Positions 10,721 to 21,859 of a DNA stretch of 64,000 bases are shown piece after piece. A model generated the notes under the pieces. It did no database searches. It saw only the letters and a list, made by a program, of their open reading frames with translations, and was not told where the DNA came from. Source of the stretch: Brachypterus glaber (Eukaryota > Arthropoda > Insecta > Coleoptera > Kateretidae); assembly GCA_958510825.1 (NCBI GenBank), contig OY294048.1, positions 11,549,589 to 11,613,588 of the forward strand, in the 5' to 3' direction. The position numbers were made by a program, and so were the translations under genes. Position 1 is the stretch's first letter, and every line of letters begins with the position of its first letter.

Positions 10721-10874
10721 GTCTGTTTGGATCTTGGACTCTGTCTGTGTGTTTGTCGGTTGGTCTGTCTGTCCATCCGGGAAATTTATGACCACGAAAA
10801 CTGAGAACGCATTGAGCTTAATACTTTAAGTTTGGAACATGGGTTACTTATCCAAAATTCTCTGCTGGGTATAA
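10720..10874 (-). repeat. Tail-type repeat with GTCTGTCT tract (inverted)
   Basis: It contains GTCGGTTGGTCTGTCTGTCC, GGGAAATTTATGACCACGA, AACGCATTGAGCTTAATACT and TTTAAGTTTGGAACATGGGT. This is the reverse of the GTTCTTGAGTTATCGTGGTC tail form found at 25.1 kb. Confidence 0.6.
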
Positions 10875-10875
10875 A

Positions 10876-11794
10876 CAATCAAATCAAATCAAATCATTTA
10901 TTTAACATCATTTTGATACAAAGTACATATGGCAAGTCAGGACTATTTTGCACTTTTATGTAAAATTTTATAAAAAGTAAATATAATACAAAATAAAAAA
11001 TATAAGATGTAGAGTACAACAATCCATACTTGCTTAAGAAAAAATTAAAATTAAAAGTAAAAAAAAAACAAAAAAACTTAAACACTGAACATTATACACT
11101 ACACATTATATTAGTACAGTACAATAATAAAATTCAAATATGTAAACATAGATACCTAAGTATATAGATTTAATTAAAATAAAAATAATAAAATGCTTAG
11201 AGATTATACATCAAAATTATAAGAGTAAAACTCATTTAAATCATAAAAACATCCATTGATCAACATTGTTTTTATCCTATTTTTAAAAATATTGACATTA
11301 TTTATATTTTTAATGTGACTGGGTAAAGCATTGTATAATGACCGACAATTATAAAAAGGAGATCTTTTAAATTTTGCAGTATTATGACGAGGAACCATTA
11401 ACATGTCCTTGTTCTTTGTATTATACGTGTGCCACTTACAATTTTGATCAAAATTAGAGAAATTATTTTTCACGTAAAGCACACATTTTAAAATATAGAT
11501 TGATGGTACAGTTAACAAGTTGTTCAATTTAAAGGTATCTCTGCATGTTTCCCTATAGTCAAGGTTAAAAATTAATCTAATAAGTCTCTTTTGTAATATA
11601 AAAACTCTTAAAATGGAGAACGCAGAACCATAAGCTAAAATGTTATACGAGATATGTGAATAGGCAAGTGAGTAATATACATTAAGAATGGCTGGTTTAT
11701 GTAGCGAGCTTTTGAGCTGACGTATAGCAAAATACGCTTTGTTTATTTTTTTACATAAACTATCAATGTGTGGTTCCCAAAAAGTCCAAACCAA
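10876..11794 (-). pseudogene. 5'-truncated non-LTR retrotransposon, RT C-terminus and 3' tail (LINE-C family, second copy)
   Basis: On the minus strand the frame runs from about 11,794 to the stop at 11,204. It starts at WTFWEPHIDSLCKKINKAYF, the ..W..HI..L..K..KAY block that follows the RT core. It continues with YYSLAYSHISYNILAYGSA and QKRLIRLIFNLDYRETCRD, ending SPFYNCRSLYNALPSHIKN. This order matches the copy at 9.3-9.95 kb, so the two belong to one family, but they differ at many residues and are not recent duplicates. The initial MV lies at the truncation junction and is not a native start. The 3' UTR ends at AAATAAAT followed by (GATTT)n, read on the plus strand as AATCAAATCAAATCAAATC at 10,876-10,895. 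It is inactive: endonuclease and RT catalytic core are absent. Confidence 0.85.
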
Positions 11795-13190
11795 TTTTTA
11801 TTTATTATTATTTATTTTTTCGTTTTTTGAAAAAAAAATAACCTATTGATTTTTATAAAAAATGTGAACTTTTTTTTAAAACAAAAAATTAGAAAAAAAA
11901 TACCTATAAATATATTTTAAATTTAACCCCCTTTTTAAAAAATTAACCTTTGCCTATAAACAAAAGAACTCTTTTGTTGGTAGTGCTGCTCAGTATTTGT
12001 TTTTTTAATGAAACAAATTCTAATTTTGATATACTTATTTATTTTTAAATAATATTTCACATCTTTTAAGATATTATATTAAAAGATGTGAATTCGAAAC
12101 CGCTTTAATGATTTTTTTATTGGTATTGTACTAAATTAAATTTTTTTTATGGCTTAATATTTTTGTACGGCAGTATAGTGTAACTATGTTGCAAAATATC
12201 TAAATTTTTTTATTGATCTTTTTTTCAAATACCAATTTTTTAACATGATTGTTTTTTATAGGAAAAAGTTTTTTGACAACTGTTTTAATTATTTAGGCCA
12301 CTTTGCTTTGGATTTTAATCGAGCCAGTATTTCCAAATTTATCTCACCACAAAACTTTAAATGTCAACTAGTTCTGCTTAAGCTTAAGCACACTTAATAA
12401 GTTACGTCTGAGTAGGTAAGTTATTGCGTTTATTGCATTACCTAATTAAAACGACGAAGAGAAACAAGTTGTGAAGATACGGTGGGTGAGCCAATTATTG
12501 CCATGTTAAGAAATTTTATTTTTATTCGATTGATTCTAAAAGAGATACTTTTGTGTTCATGTTTTACGGGCGAAAACTTAAACTTTATGGCCCTAGGGCT
12601 AAAAAGTTTTTTTCGCCCGCTAACTAAAACTTGTTATTTTAAAACTTTTTAAAAGAAGATGCTTTACCTTTTGGTTACTTTTGGTTTTAAACTAACTATT
12701 CTTTTTGACCAGATACAGTTATTATAACCATATCATACAAAATAAAAAGTTCTTCTATAACATAACCTCAGAATATATGTAAACTGATTAATCTGTATTC
12801 ATCCAATTGTAAAATCAATTTCAATATTTATAATATTCATAGAACAGTTTTGGAAGTATTATTATTTTCATAATAGACACATTTTAACATAAATTAATCA
12901 CCAAGCTTTTTTTATTTGAAAATGAAACCGCACGCAAAAGAAATGATTCAACTGATTTGATTCGATAGGAATTTGTCATAGATAAGACAGGAAAAAAAAA
13001 ATTTTTTGCAATTTAAAATTAAGTATATTTTAATAATTTATTATAATTAGTAACAATAGAATAAAAAATATCGTATAATACACGGGCAAAGAGATAAATT
13101 TCGATTTCGTAGGTTTATTATATGATACAAAAATAATATAAAAAATTAAGGTTATTTAAAGAAGTTTTAGAAGAATTTAAAGACAAATTA
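11795..13190. other. Unannotated AT-rich DNA with a small hairpin
   Basis: The only structure noted is TTCACATCTTTTAAGATATT near 12,047, which pairs with TTAAAAGATGTGAATTC near 12,078. No coding frame is supported. Confidence 0.5.
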
Positions 13191-13199
13191 AAAAAAAAA

Positions 13200-13712
13200 A
13201 TCAAATAATTGTTATTGCTATTACCCAACAGCATAGCTCTATCCAAATGTGTATGAAATCCGTAGTTAGTTCTATGAAAGGGTATATTAAATGTTGGAGA
13301 ACTTTGTCTAAGATTTCTCTGCAGGGATAAAGAACTGAATTTTATACAACATTTCTGGACAAATAAGCAAATTATTAATAAGTTTAGACAACAAACATAA
13401 ATCTTCTATGACAAAGTAATTCAACATTCAATGCTTCATACACATGAGAGTAATTATGGTCATAAATTGAAACATTTAGTTTATTAGTACAAAATCGTAA
13501 TACTTAACGTTAAACAGACTCAATTTTACCTATAGCAATATTATACTGAGAAGACCAAATTACAGAGTCAAATTCAAGATGAGATCTAACAAGGGAATTG
13601 TAGACAGTTATATAATATTATAATAAACTTAACAGAAAAATCTTTACAATTTCTCTTTACAAAGCAAACATTTTGTTAGCCTTTTGAACATATTTGAGGT
13701 AATATGACTCGT
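13200..13712 (-). pseudogene. Decayed RT C-terminal fragment of a Jockey-type LINE
   Basis: Reading the minus strand with several frame changes and stops gives YYLKYVQKANKMFAL, then ITVYNSLVRSHLEFDSVIW, SSQYNIAIGKIESV, LRFCTNKLNVSIYDHNYSH and FNIPFHRTNYGFHTHLDRA. These match, in order, the post-RT region of Jockey-group elements: NK..GF, LY..LVRS.LE..S.IW.P, I...Q..FLR..., and a final PFHRTNYG....P..R. Many stops show an old copy. It is a different family from the fragments at 9-12 kb, whose C-terminus reads SPLYKC/SPFYNC. No tail could be recognised. Confidence 0.7.
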
Positions 13713-14156
13713 TTAAAAAAAAGGTTATTAAAAAAATTTTTTTCGTTCTTCGCAAAAAGATAAAAAAAAATTGATATATTTTTTTTTAATGTTTAATGTA
13801 TTTGGGAATATGCAGTATACTAGTTACTGTGTAATAGTATATAATGGAATGCGTAGCATAACATATCTTCACGACTTGTTTAATATTATTTCGATTGTAC
13901 TTTTTAGAGAATGCTTTTTTTTAATGGTAGTTACTTGAAATAAGGGACAAAAATACTGGAGTGTACAATCGTAAAGTCAACGAAAATTTATTTCCTTCTA
14001 ATAATAAAGTACCAGTTAAACATTTAATTGGATTTTGCAAAGAATTAAGAATCAATATTACTTTTAAATATATATTATCAAACAAAAAGGCCAGTAAGTA
14101 CTTAAGTATAATAAAAAATCACTTCTTGGTTCGCACTCAGCATAGCTATCGTAGAT
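13713..14156. other. Unannotated AT-rich DNA
   Basis: No supported feature. A weak open frame from 13,961 runs into the adjoining foldback and has no family resemblance. Confidence 0.45.
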
Positions 14157-14157
14157 T

Positions 14158-14848
14158 ATTCCGGGTGTCCCAACTCTATTTAACCAGCGATTTTCTCGAA
14201 AACTAAAAAAGATAATTAAGTTCTGGGGACAACTTAAACTATCTTTTAGCATATAATTGATACTTTCAGCTCTTGAAATTGGACAGGGGGGCACGGGGGG
14301 GAGTTTTTTTCAATGGAAAGGGGGATTGTGGGGACATAATTTTAAAGAAAATAAAATTTTCTATTGGACTGTATACTTTTTAATTTTTTAAATAATTTTT
14401 TTAAAGTTTTGATTCTTTAATTTTTTGTTAAACAATGCGAGTTTTTAAGTTTCTTTTTGTAAATTTTTATTTATGTCAATTAAAATTAGTTAGTATGATT
14501 TACGTTTTTTCATCATGAAATTAGTAACTTAAAAAAAATTGATTTTTTTAGAGTAATTTTGACAAAAATACCCATTTTCAACCCTATTTTAAACCAAAAA
14601 AAAGTTTAAAAAAATCAAAAAAATAGTTAAATGGAGAATTTAATAACCTTTAAAATGATGAATTACACGACCCCCCTTTTCATTTAAAAAATGTACCCCT
14701 ATGCCCCCCTGCCTACATTTTAAGAGTATCAAATATATGCTAAAAGATAGTTTAAGTTATCTTATTTAAGATGGTTTTCGCAGAATTTGATTATCTCTTT
14801 AGGTTTTCGAGAAAATCGTTAAGTAAATAGAGTTGGGACATCCGGTAT
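14158..14848. mobile_element. ~690-bp foldback element, CCGGRTGTCCCAACTC ends
   Basis: Left TTCCGGGTGTCCCAACTCTA and right end complement ATACCGGATGTCCCAACTCT match. Both continue through a TTTTCTCGAAAAC or TTTTCGAGAAAATCG block. Inner arms also pair (AACTATCTTTTAGCATATA, the ACCCCCCTTTTCAT and GGAAAGGGGG blocks). The right flank is TA; the left flank is TT, possibly a mutated TA. It has the same internal plan (GGGGGCA, TTAATGGAAAGGG, ATAATTTTAAAG) as the elements at 32.3, 43.4 and 46.1 kb. It is probably a Tc1/mariner-type MITE, without a transposase. Confidence 0.7.
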
Positions 14849-14994
14849 ATTTATATGTATATCTCTAAATTATTTCTAGTTTTTCTTTTAAGGATTAAGT
14901 ATTATTTTTTTAGGGGACAAGTATTATTTTGGTAGCAATATTTAAATTTTAATTATAACACCTTTTGTGAAAATACAAAAAATTAGGATATAGT

Positions 14995-15158
14995 TTTACG
15001 CATGGATCTGTGGCTAGGGGAAATATGTTTGGAATGTGTGTGCAAGTGGAAGGCCCGTTGTAAGCACGCACGCCTTATAACGCTCTTGACGGAAAGAAGA
15101 GAGCGCGAATGATTCCTCCCTCTTCCGTCGGAGACTTTCTTTCATGCGGAGAACTAGA
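14995..15158 (+). repeat. Dispersed ~160-bp repeat, copy B
   Basis: It matches copy A at 233-394 with scattered substitutions and a small insertion (GTAAGCACGCACGCC). See copy A for the shared blocks. Confidence 0.75.
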
Positions 15159-16120
15159 GCTGGCTTTTCTGAGAAATTTATATCAAATAATACGTCTTTA
15201 AAATTACAATTACAACTTTTTTATTAAACATTCTTTTAAACAGATTTCTGTAAAATATGAAATTAAAATTTTTATTTATATTTATAAATTAAAGAACTGA
15301 TCCATTTTAAAGCCATTTTCTGTGATATTTTATAAATTAATTTCTTGTACAAGTACAAGTTTGTTTTATTAAAAAATAAACTCGAAAATAACTTAATTAT
15401 TCGTAAAAATCTCTTTTTATTACATTACAAATACATTTTATCTTAAATAACAGGTTTTTATAATTAATTTCTTTTCAAAATATAAAGTTGTTTTTATTTT
15501 GGTTTCTCCGTTATTGAAAAACAAAGTAAATTAAATTTGACGCAGTGTGAAATTTGGCACAGCTTTACATTTTTGCACGAAATTGTATATTTGATTAAAA
15601 AATCGTGGCTTAAAAAAAATATTATTTTTGACTCTAACTTATTTTTTAAGCTGACCTTGTACACAGATATTTGTTATATAAGTTTGATAAGTTATATGTT
15701 ATGACAGTAAAAATAAAAATAATATAATATTGTATCCATTGATTGGACTATAAAGAAATGTTTGTTTTAAAGAATTTCAATTAGAAACTAATCCTTAATT
15801 TAGTATCCTTGAATGACAATTTATTTATTTACTATAAAAAGAAACGATTTATTGCCGATAAAAAGGTTTTAATTAAAAGATTTCTTTAACAAATGTAAAA
15901 AAGATAAATAAAAAAAATAACGCTACCAATAAATTAAACTTCCGCCTGTTAAAAATATTTGAATATTCAGGCAACTTTTTTTTTAGTAGAGTGTTGGACT
16001 AAATGGAAAAAAAAAATTAAAAAAATCTTTAATATTATTAAGATCCCAGTTTCAAGAATAACTACTGAATGATATAAAATATTTTATTCTTGATAACATG
16101 ATATATTTAATAAGATATGA
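15159..16120. other. Unannotated AT-rich DNA
   Basis: Low-complexity A/T runs. No supported gene or repeat. Confidence 0.5.
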
Positions 16121-16124
16121 AATT

Positions 16125-17146
16125 AAATATATCGTCCACTAAAGGCTCTAGTTGTCTAACTCCAAATTTTTCAAAAATGAGATTTTTATCAAATTTGCTT
16201 CATTATCTGATTACCAACATACTTCAAAAAAAAAGTTGCATTAAACCAATATCAGCCTCAAAAAATGCAAAAATGTAAATATTTTAAGTCGCTAAGTGTC
16301 TAACTCCATCATATGATTGTGAGAAAACAATTAAATGAGAACTGTCACTAATGTCAAACTATTTCTCGACAACAGGGGATCCCGTTTATACCCTATGTTT
16401 AAGTTTCTATTTTAGAAAAAAAAAACTAAAATAATTAACTTAAATCTTTTTTATAATAATAAATACTTAACTAAATCCAAAAAACATAAAAAAAATATGC
16501 AGCAAACTGTTAAAGATTACATTTATGATACATACATAATTATGTATAATAATATACATTTAGTTAGATAATATTTGATTGTTTAATAATATTAGATTTT
16601 AATAATATTGACCACAAAAATGTAAATAAGGTATTTAAGTTTTGAATGTTGCTTAATAATTATTATATTTTTATTATAACATAACGTTACAAAATAATAT
16701 ATATTTTTTTCTCATGGGATTTAATTATTTTTATGAAGTTTTTATAATGTATAAATTTTATAATATTAATATTATCTAGGTATATATATTATGCCTACCT
16801 AGTAGTAATATTATATATTAAATATAAAAATATAATTTTTTTGTAATAATATTACGCGATATAATACGATAGGTATCCTCTTTTATCTTCCCTTGGAGTT
16901 AGACCATTAGTGAATTTAGATTCTGTGGTTAAAATTTAATTTTCAAATAATTTATATAAAATAGATAACAATGAAAAGTTTTAAATACATTAACACATTT
17001 CAAACATTTTTACCTGTGAACAAGCTAGTTTTAAAGTTCTAAATTGCTATAATTAAGTTTTAAATCGTTTTTTACGTCTCCTGAAAAATATGACGTTTTG
17101 GAGTTAGACCGTTAGAGCATTTAGATGACGATATGTAGAAAATTTC
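16125..17146. mobile_element. ~1-kb imperfect foldback with TCTAACTCCAA motifs
   Basis: ATATCGTCCACTAAAGGCTC with TAGTTGTCTAACTCCAA at the left pairs with the complement of GGAGTTAGACCGTTAGAGCA and TTTAGATGACGATAT at the right. A second internal pair (GTGTCTAACTCCATC near 16,297 and TTGGAGTTAGACCATTAGTG near 16,894) repeats the motif. The interior is very AT-rich with a GGTATATATATTATGCC palindrome. No transposase; the family is unknown. Confidence 0.65.
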
Positions 17147-17205
17147 TTAAAGTGACAATAATTGGGGATTTTATCATATCATATCTTATTAGTTAGTCCA
17201 TTAAT

Positions 17206-17412
17206 GCTGAATTACAAATGGATAGGAAGTTGATGATGATCCTATACAAATATACTTTAATTTTTGTTAAAAACACTAAAGTTCTTAAGTCACGTACTTT
17301 AATCTTTAAGAACGGAGGTGAAATGTTGCGTGTTTTTAACAAAAATTAAATAACAATTGCATAAGATAATAACTTCCGATTTTCTATCCATTTGTAACTG
17401 AATATTCAGCTT
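17206..17412. mobile_element. ~207-bp foldback element
   Basis: GCTGAATTACAAATGGATAG pairs with CTATCCATTTGTAACTGAAT followed by ATTCAGC. Inside, TAATTTTTGTTAAAAACAC pairs with GTGTTTTTAACAAAAATTA. The arms are interrupted by small insertions. Confidence 0.7.
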
Positions 17413-17985
17413 ACTTTTTACAGTGTTCGTATAAAGTTAGTCAGACATGCTATGGAACCACCGTGATATACAATATGCTGATACAAATATGCACGTACAA
17501 ATGTAACCTATAAATCATATTTTTTTGTTTAATCACCTGTGAAATATGTGTTCACTCTAAACGAAATATTACTACTTTGTTGAGCAAAATGTGCAAAATT
17601 ACATATGGAAAACGAAACCGCTGGGTAAATTATATATTTTTATTTTAACCCAGTGGGTTGCTTAAAAAAACGTTCATAATAACACTAGTTTACAAATTGC
17701 AATTTTTTTTGGGGCGCAAAAGACTTCTGCATTTTTAATAAAAATTTTCGTTCTGCCCTGATTCTTTTTTAGTTTAGTTTTTTAAAAATGGATACAAATA
17801 TACCTTAAGTTTCAAAAGTGAAGTATTTACAATAAATTTAGAAGCTTTTGGAATCCAGTTAAAATTTTTGTAATTATAGGATAATTTCAACTAAATTTTA
17901 TAAAAGGGGCTATACGATAAAATTAAAAATTAATATTTAAAAAATAAATGAATCTGATATTTTAATTTGATTTAAAAAATCTTTT
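17413..17985. other. Unannotated AT-rich DNA
   Basis: No supported feature. Confidence 0.45.
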
Positions 17986-17989
17986 TATA

Positions 17990-18485
17990 TCTTTTTTCTC
18001 TATTTTCATAATTAAAGGTACTTTACCCTTAAGCAAGATTCATAATTTTCGATCTCCCTCGTAAACGGAATAATATGCTTTAACTTTTATGGATGCATTT
18101 TAGAGTATGGAATAACTTTTTTCATGATTAAAATTTCTAAGATTAAAATTTCTGAGAGATTAATAATAAAAAAGTTTTTTACATAGTGCCAATTTCTGCT
18201 GTTACTATTTTGGTATTTTACTAAAACTTTATTCGTACCTTTTTAACCAAAACTAACATTTACATCCAATTTGGAATAATTTTATTTACAAGACTTTTAT
18301 GTATTTCCATAAAAAAAGGTACTTTACTCTTGAGTATGATTCATTATTCTTGATTTCCTCGTATACGGTATATATTCTTTTAATTTTTAATGGGTGTATT
18401 TTAGGTTTTCTAAAAATAATATGCCAACTTTTATCAAACATAAAATTTTCTGAAAAATTAATATTAATTTTTTTTCTTATGAACC
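17990..18485 (+). repeat. Direct duplication, period ~300 bp
   Basis: A block with AAAGGTACTTTACCCTTAAG, CTCCCTCGTAAACGG, GATGCATTTTAGAGT and TTTCTGAGAGATTAATAAT (from about 18,005) recurs as AAAGGTACTTTACTCTTGAG, TTCCTCGTATACGG, GGTGTATTTTAGGTT and TTTCTGAAAAATTAATATT (from about 18,308). Confidence 0.7.
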
Positions 18486-18499
18486 ATATTCCTAAACTG

Positions 18500-19275
18500 T
18501 AAGTAATGATTGCCAAATTTTTGGCAGTGATTGCTAAATTTTTGGTAAATATTGCTAAATTATTGGTAAATATTGCTAAATTATTTGTTAATATTGCTTA
18601 ATTGTTGGTAGTAATTGTTAAGTTGTTGATAAATATTACCTAATTGTTGGTAATAATTTCTAAATTGTTTGTAATGATTGTCAAATTGTTGGTAGTGATT
18701 GCTAAATTGTTGGTGATAGCCAGATTGTTTGGACTTTTTTAATGATTGTCAAATTATTTGTAATTGTTGATAAATTATTAGTAATGGTAGCCAAATTGTT
18801 GATAATGATTGTTATTAATGAACTGATTTCAAAATCAGTTGTTATTATAACCAAATTTTTAGCTATGATTACCAGATTGTTGTTAAAATTATTGCAGTTT
18901 GGCAATTTACTAACTATAAATTTCGCAGTTAACTGGTGTTAATAATTGCTGAATTATTGGTAATGATTGCCTTATTATTGAAAATGATTTCTTAATTATT
19001 GTTATTATTGCTAAATTGTTGGTAGTTATTGCCACATTATTGGTAATGATTGCTAGATTGTTGGTAATGATTTCTAATTAATAGCAACTATATTGTTAAT
19101 TGTTGGTAATGATTTCTAATTAGTAGCAACTGTAGTTGGTAATGATTGCTAAATGGTTGTTATTACCAACTTTTAAATGTTTGCCAAATTGGAAGTAATG
19201 ATTGCCGAATCGATAAGTTGTTGGAAAACACTATCGAATTGTTGGCAATGATTACTAAATTGTTGGTAATGATTC
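18500..19275 (+). repeat. Degenerate minisatellite (TTGGTAATGATTGCTAAAT)n
   Basis: About 35 imperfect units of roughly 19-24 bp, each a variant of ATTGTTGGTAATGATTGCTA, fill about 775 bp. The array includes a short non-repeat patch near 18,900-18,945. The open frames across it (repeats of TNNL/AKL type) follow from the repeat and are not genes. Confidence 0.85.
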
Positions 19276-19359
19276 TTTAACCCTATGTATTATAAATGAC
19301 CCACTACTAAAAATATTTTTGTCAAATGCAGCTATAAATAAAAGTAAATATTACATTTA

Positions 19360-19505
19360 GTCGGTCTAAAGCCAAAGTGAACTAAGCGCCACTTTTTCAA
19401 AAATGTTGGTTTTTATTGCAGACCGTAGGATATCAAAATCTGCACCATGGACTACCAATAGTACAAACAAAATTGGCGCTTAGTTCACTTTGGCTTTAGA
19501 CCGAC
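19360..19505. mobile_element. 146-bp MITE with ~32-bp terminal inverted repeats
   Basis: The left end GTCGGTCTAAAGCCAAAGTG continues AACTAAGCGCCA, and the right end is its complement. CATTTA occurs on both sides (19,354-19,359 and 19,506-19,511) and is a likely target duplication. There is no coding capacity. The superfamily is not assigned because a 6-bp duplication is not diagnostic. Confidence 0.8.
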
Positions 19506-20040
19506 CATTTAAAAAATTCATAATATCTAATTAATAAATAACCTTTAATATGTAGGAACATTCTTGTCTGTTAGAAAACAAAGACTTGAGATTCCAAGCA
19601 CAAAGGCAACCCTTCTTGCATGCATATATGAGAATCTTATCTCTATTTAAAAGGAAAATCTTAAACTGAAAACCTGGCAAATGCTGTACTCACACGGTGG
19701 GACGAAACTAAGATTTAGTATGACTTTTAATTAACTAACTTTAACTTTTCCTAAGAAAAACATTTTTTTAAGTTTTTTATTTTTTTTATTCTTTCTTTTT
19801 TGAAAAAATGTCTGCGAAAAAGTGTTAGATTGTTTAAGCCTCTATTGCATCCTGTTGGTAGTTGTAATCGTATCTTAAGAAAAGCTTTTAAAGAAAAAAC
19901 TTTTTATCATATTTTAGTATTTATTTTTTTATTATTACAAACAGTATTTATTTTCTTAATTTATTTATTTTTTTAATTCTTTGTTTTCCATATTAAGTAA
20001 GATAATACAAAGTTTGTAAATTTTCTCGTCTCAGAAATAG
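19506..20040. other. Unannotated AT-rich DNA
   Basis: No supported feature. Confidence 0.45.
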
Positions 20041-20046
20041 TCATTG

Positions 20047-20300
20047 TAATAAATAAGAGATGCCTTAATTTCTGATCATTTATTAAAATAAATGCGATGC
20101 ATTTCGGTTTTTAAAAACCCATCTTCGGGCATATAACATCTAATTAAAATGGTTTAAACCCTTTTAATTAGTGTTTATTTGTTTTGGGTTTAAACCCTTT
20201 TAATTAGATGTTATATGCCCGAAGATGGTTTTTTAAAAACCGAAATGCATCGCATTTATTTTAATAAATGATCAGAAATTAAGGCATCTCTTATTTATTA
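20047..20300. mobile_element. 254-bp palindrome with a Penelope-like GAAGATGG...AACCGAAA motif
   Basis: The left arm TAATAAATAAGAGATGCCTT continues AATTTCTGATCATTTATTAA, and the right arm is the near-perfect complement (about 110 bp each). Each arm carries GCCCGAAGATGG, a short T/A stem-loop and AACCGAAATGCATCGC. That arrangement is common at Penelope-like element termini. Two such ends placed head to head would give this palindrome, but no GIY-YIG or RT remnant is present, so the assignment is tentative. Confidence 0.65.
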
Positions 20301-20812
20301 AGATAATACAAAATTCGTTTAGTTGCTAACTTAAAAAAAAGTTAAAATGCACGTAACCTTTTTGATAATAAGGATATGGATGTATTTTAAAAAATAATAT
20401 CGTTTCAATAGTGAATTTTGGGCTAAATGACAAAAATATATTTTTATTAAAAAAAAGGAGAATGATGAAAAAACAATTTCTGTGTTCAATTTATTAATAT
20501 TAAATAAATAAAAATTCGTCAAAATCCATTATACATTATAGTAAAATTTGGCAACAGCGCATCACTCTTTAACCGTAATTATCAGCGCGAGGTTTTAAAC
20601 TAACCAATAAGGATTATTTTTTCTTACTCTCTTACTTGCGATGTTGCAGTATTCTGCATTTCTCTATGTAAGAATTCGCAATAAAAAAAAATAAAAAAGT
20701 ATGTTTCGAGCCATTTTAAGAGCTAAAATATTGTAAAAGTAAGTATTCAAAATCAAATTATTTTGCTTGTTTAGCCCAAAATCTGACACACTTCTTTGAC
20801 CTTAAGATAGGA
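20301..20812. other. Unannotated AT-rich DNA
   Basis: No supported feature; an open frame on the minus strand at 20,331-20,522 is low-complexity. Confidence 0.45.
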
Positions 20813-20820
20813 CTATTTTT

Positions 20821-21371
20821 GGCAGACTAACATCTCTACTCTAAATTTCTCTACTCCCTAACATCCCTACTCCATAACATCCATACTCCACAACAACTCT
20901 ACTCCGTAACATCTCTACTCCATAACATCTCTACTCCGTAACAACTCTACTCCACACTATAAGGACTTAATTAGCCACTTAATAATAAGTGAGCAGTTTA
21001 AAGGACAAAGAATCTTCTTCTTCTAGATTATTTTATTTTTTTCGTAGAAAACGTTTATCTTTAAATTCAAATCTAGAACAATCATAAATGAATTATTCTA
21101 AAAGCCACAATGACCGCCTAATCTTAATATGCACTAATAAGTAAGTAACTAATAAATTAAATTCATATTTGACAGTGACTTAGCATGACAAATATTCATT
21201 TGAGTTAAGGCAAGTGGCTAATCGAGTGCATATAGTGCGGAGTAGAGTTGTTACGGAGTAGAGATGTTATGGAGTAGAGATGTTACGGAGTAGAGTTGTT
21301 GTGGAGTAGGGATGTTATGGAGTAGGGATGTTAGGGAGTAGAGAAATTTAGAGTAGAGATGTTAGTCTGCC
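20821..21371. mobile_element. 551-bp foldback element with tandem repeats in its arms and 8-bp TSD
   Basis: GGCAGACTAACATCTCTACT at the left is the exact complement of the right end. CTATTTTT is perfectly duplicated at 20,813-20,820 and 21,372-21,379. Each ~160-bp arm holds about eight ~17-bp units (TCTACTCCGTAACATC and variants), then CACTATANNNACT and ATTAGCCACTT, around an AT-rich centre. An 8-bp duplication fits hAT-, P- or Merlin-type transposition; GG ends do not decide between them. No coding capacity. Confidence 0.9.
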
Positions 21372-21609
21372 CTATTTTTGCGTCTTATGTAAAAGAGTTA
21401 TATAGTAAAAAATCTTTATTCCGAACCACCGTGCTTGACAAATGCCGTACTTATCTATATACATTCACGTATAACCTGAATATTTCAAGAATAAGTCAAC
21501 ACCACCTTTGCAATAAAAATAAATGTTAAGAATTATTTTGCATTCATGTTTAAATTTATATTCTTTAAACTCTAGTTCTATTTTACAAAATATCAGAAAG
21601 AAAAAAATA

Positions 21610-21700
21610 CCTAGTATATTAAAGTACTAGTTTTTAGTGCACGAGTACGTTTAGAAAACGAACCGCTTGCGGTGAGTTTTCTAAAGTACTAAAGTGCTCT
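21610..21700. repeat. Imperfect hairpin TTTAGAAAACGAACCG...GAGTTTTCTAAA
   Basis: AAAGTACTAGTTTTTAGTGC and TTTAGAAAACGAACCGC pair imperfectly with GCGGTGAGTTTTCTAAA and GTACTAAAGTGCTC. There is no coding content. Confidence 0.5.
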
Positions 21701-21859
21701 AAAATTTAAAAAAAACGTACATTTTATTTTGGGTTGGCATTACAATTTTCTCCATGTTTGAAATTCACACCCCTTTAAGGGTAGGTTTTTTGGAATGACC
21801 ACACAAATTTTCTTTTAGTTGTTGATAGTAGACTATCCCTCGTTACATACCACTAGTTA

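Noticed and set aside
18702..18942. Frames rich in Asn-Leu-Thr-Ile or Val-Ile-Ala-Lys
   Set aside because: Shadows of the TTGGTAATGATTGC minisatellite.
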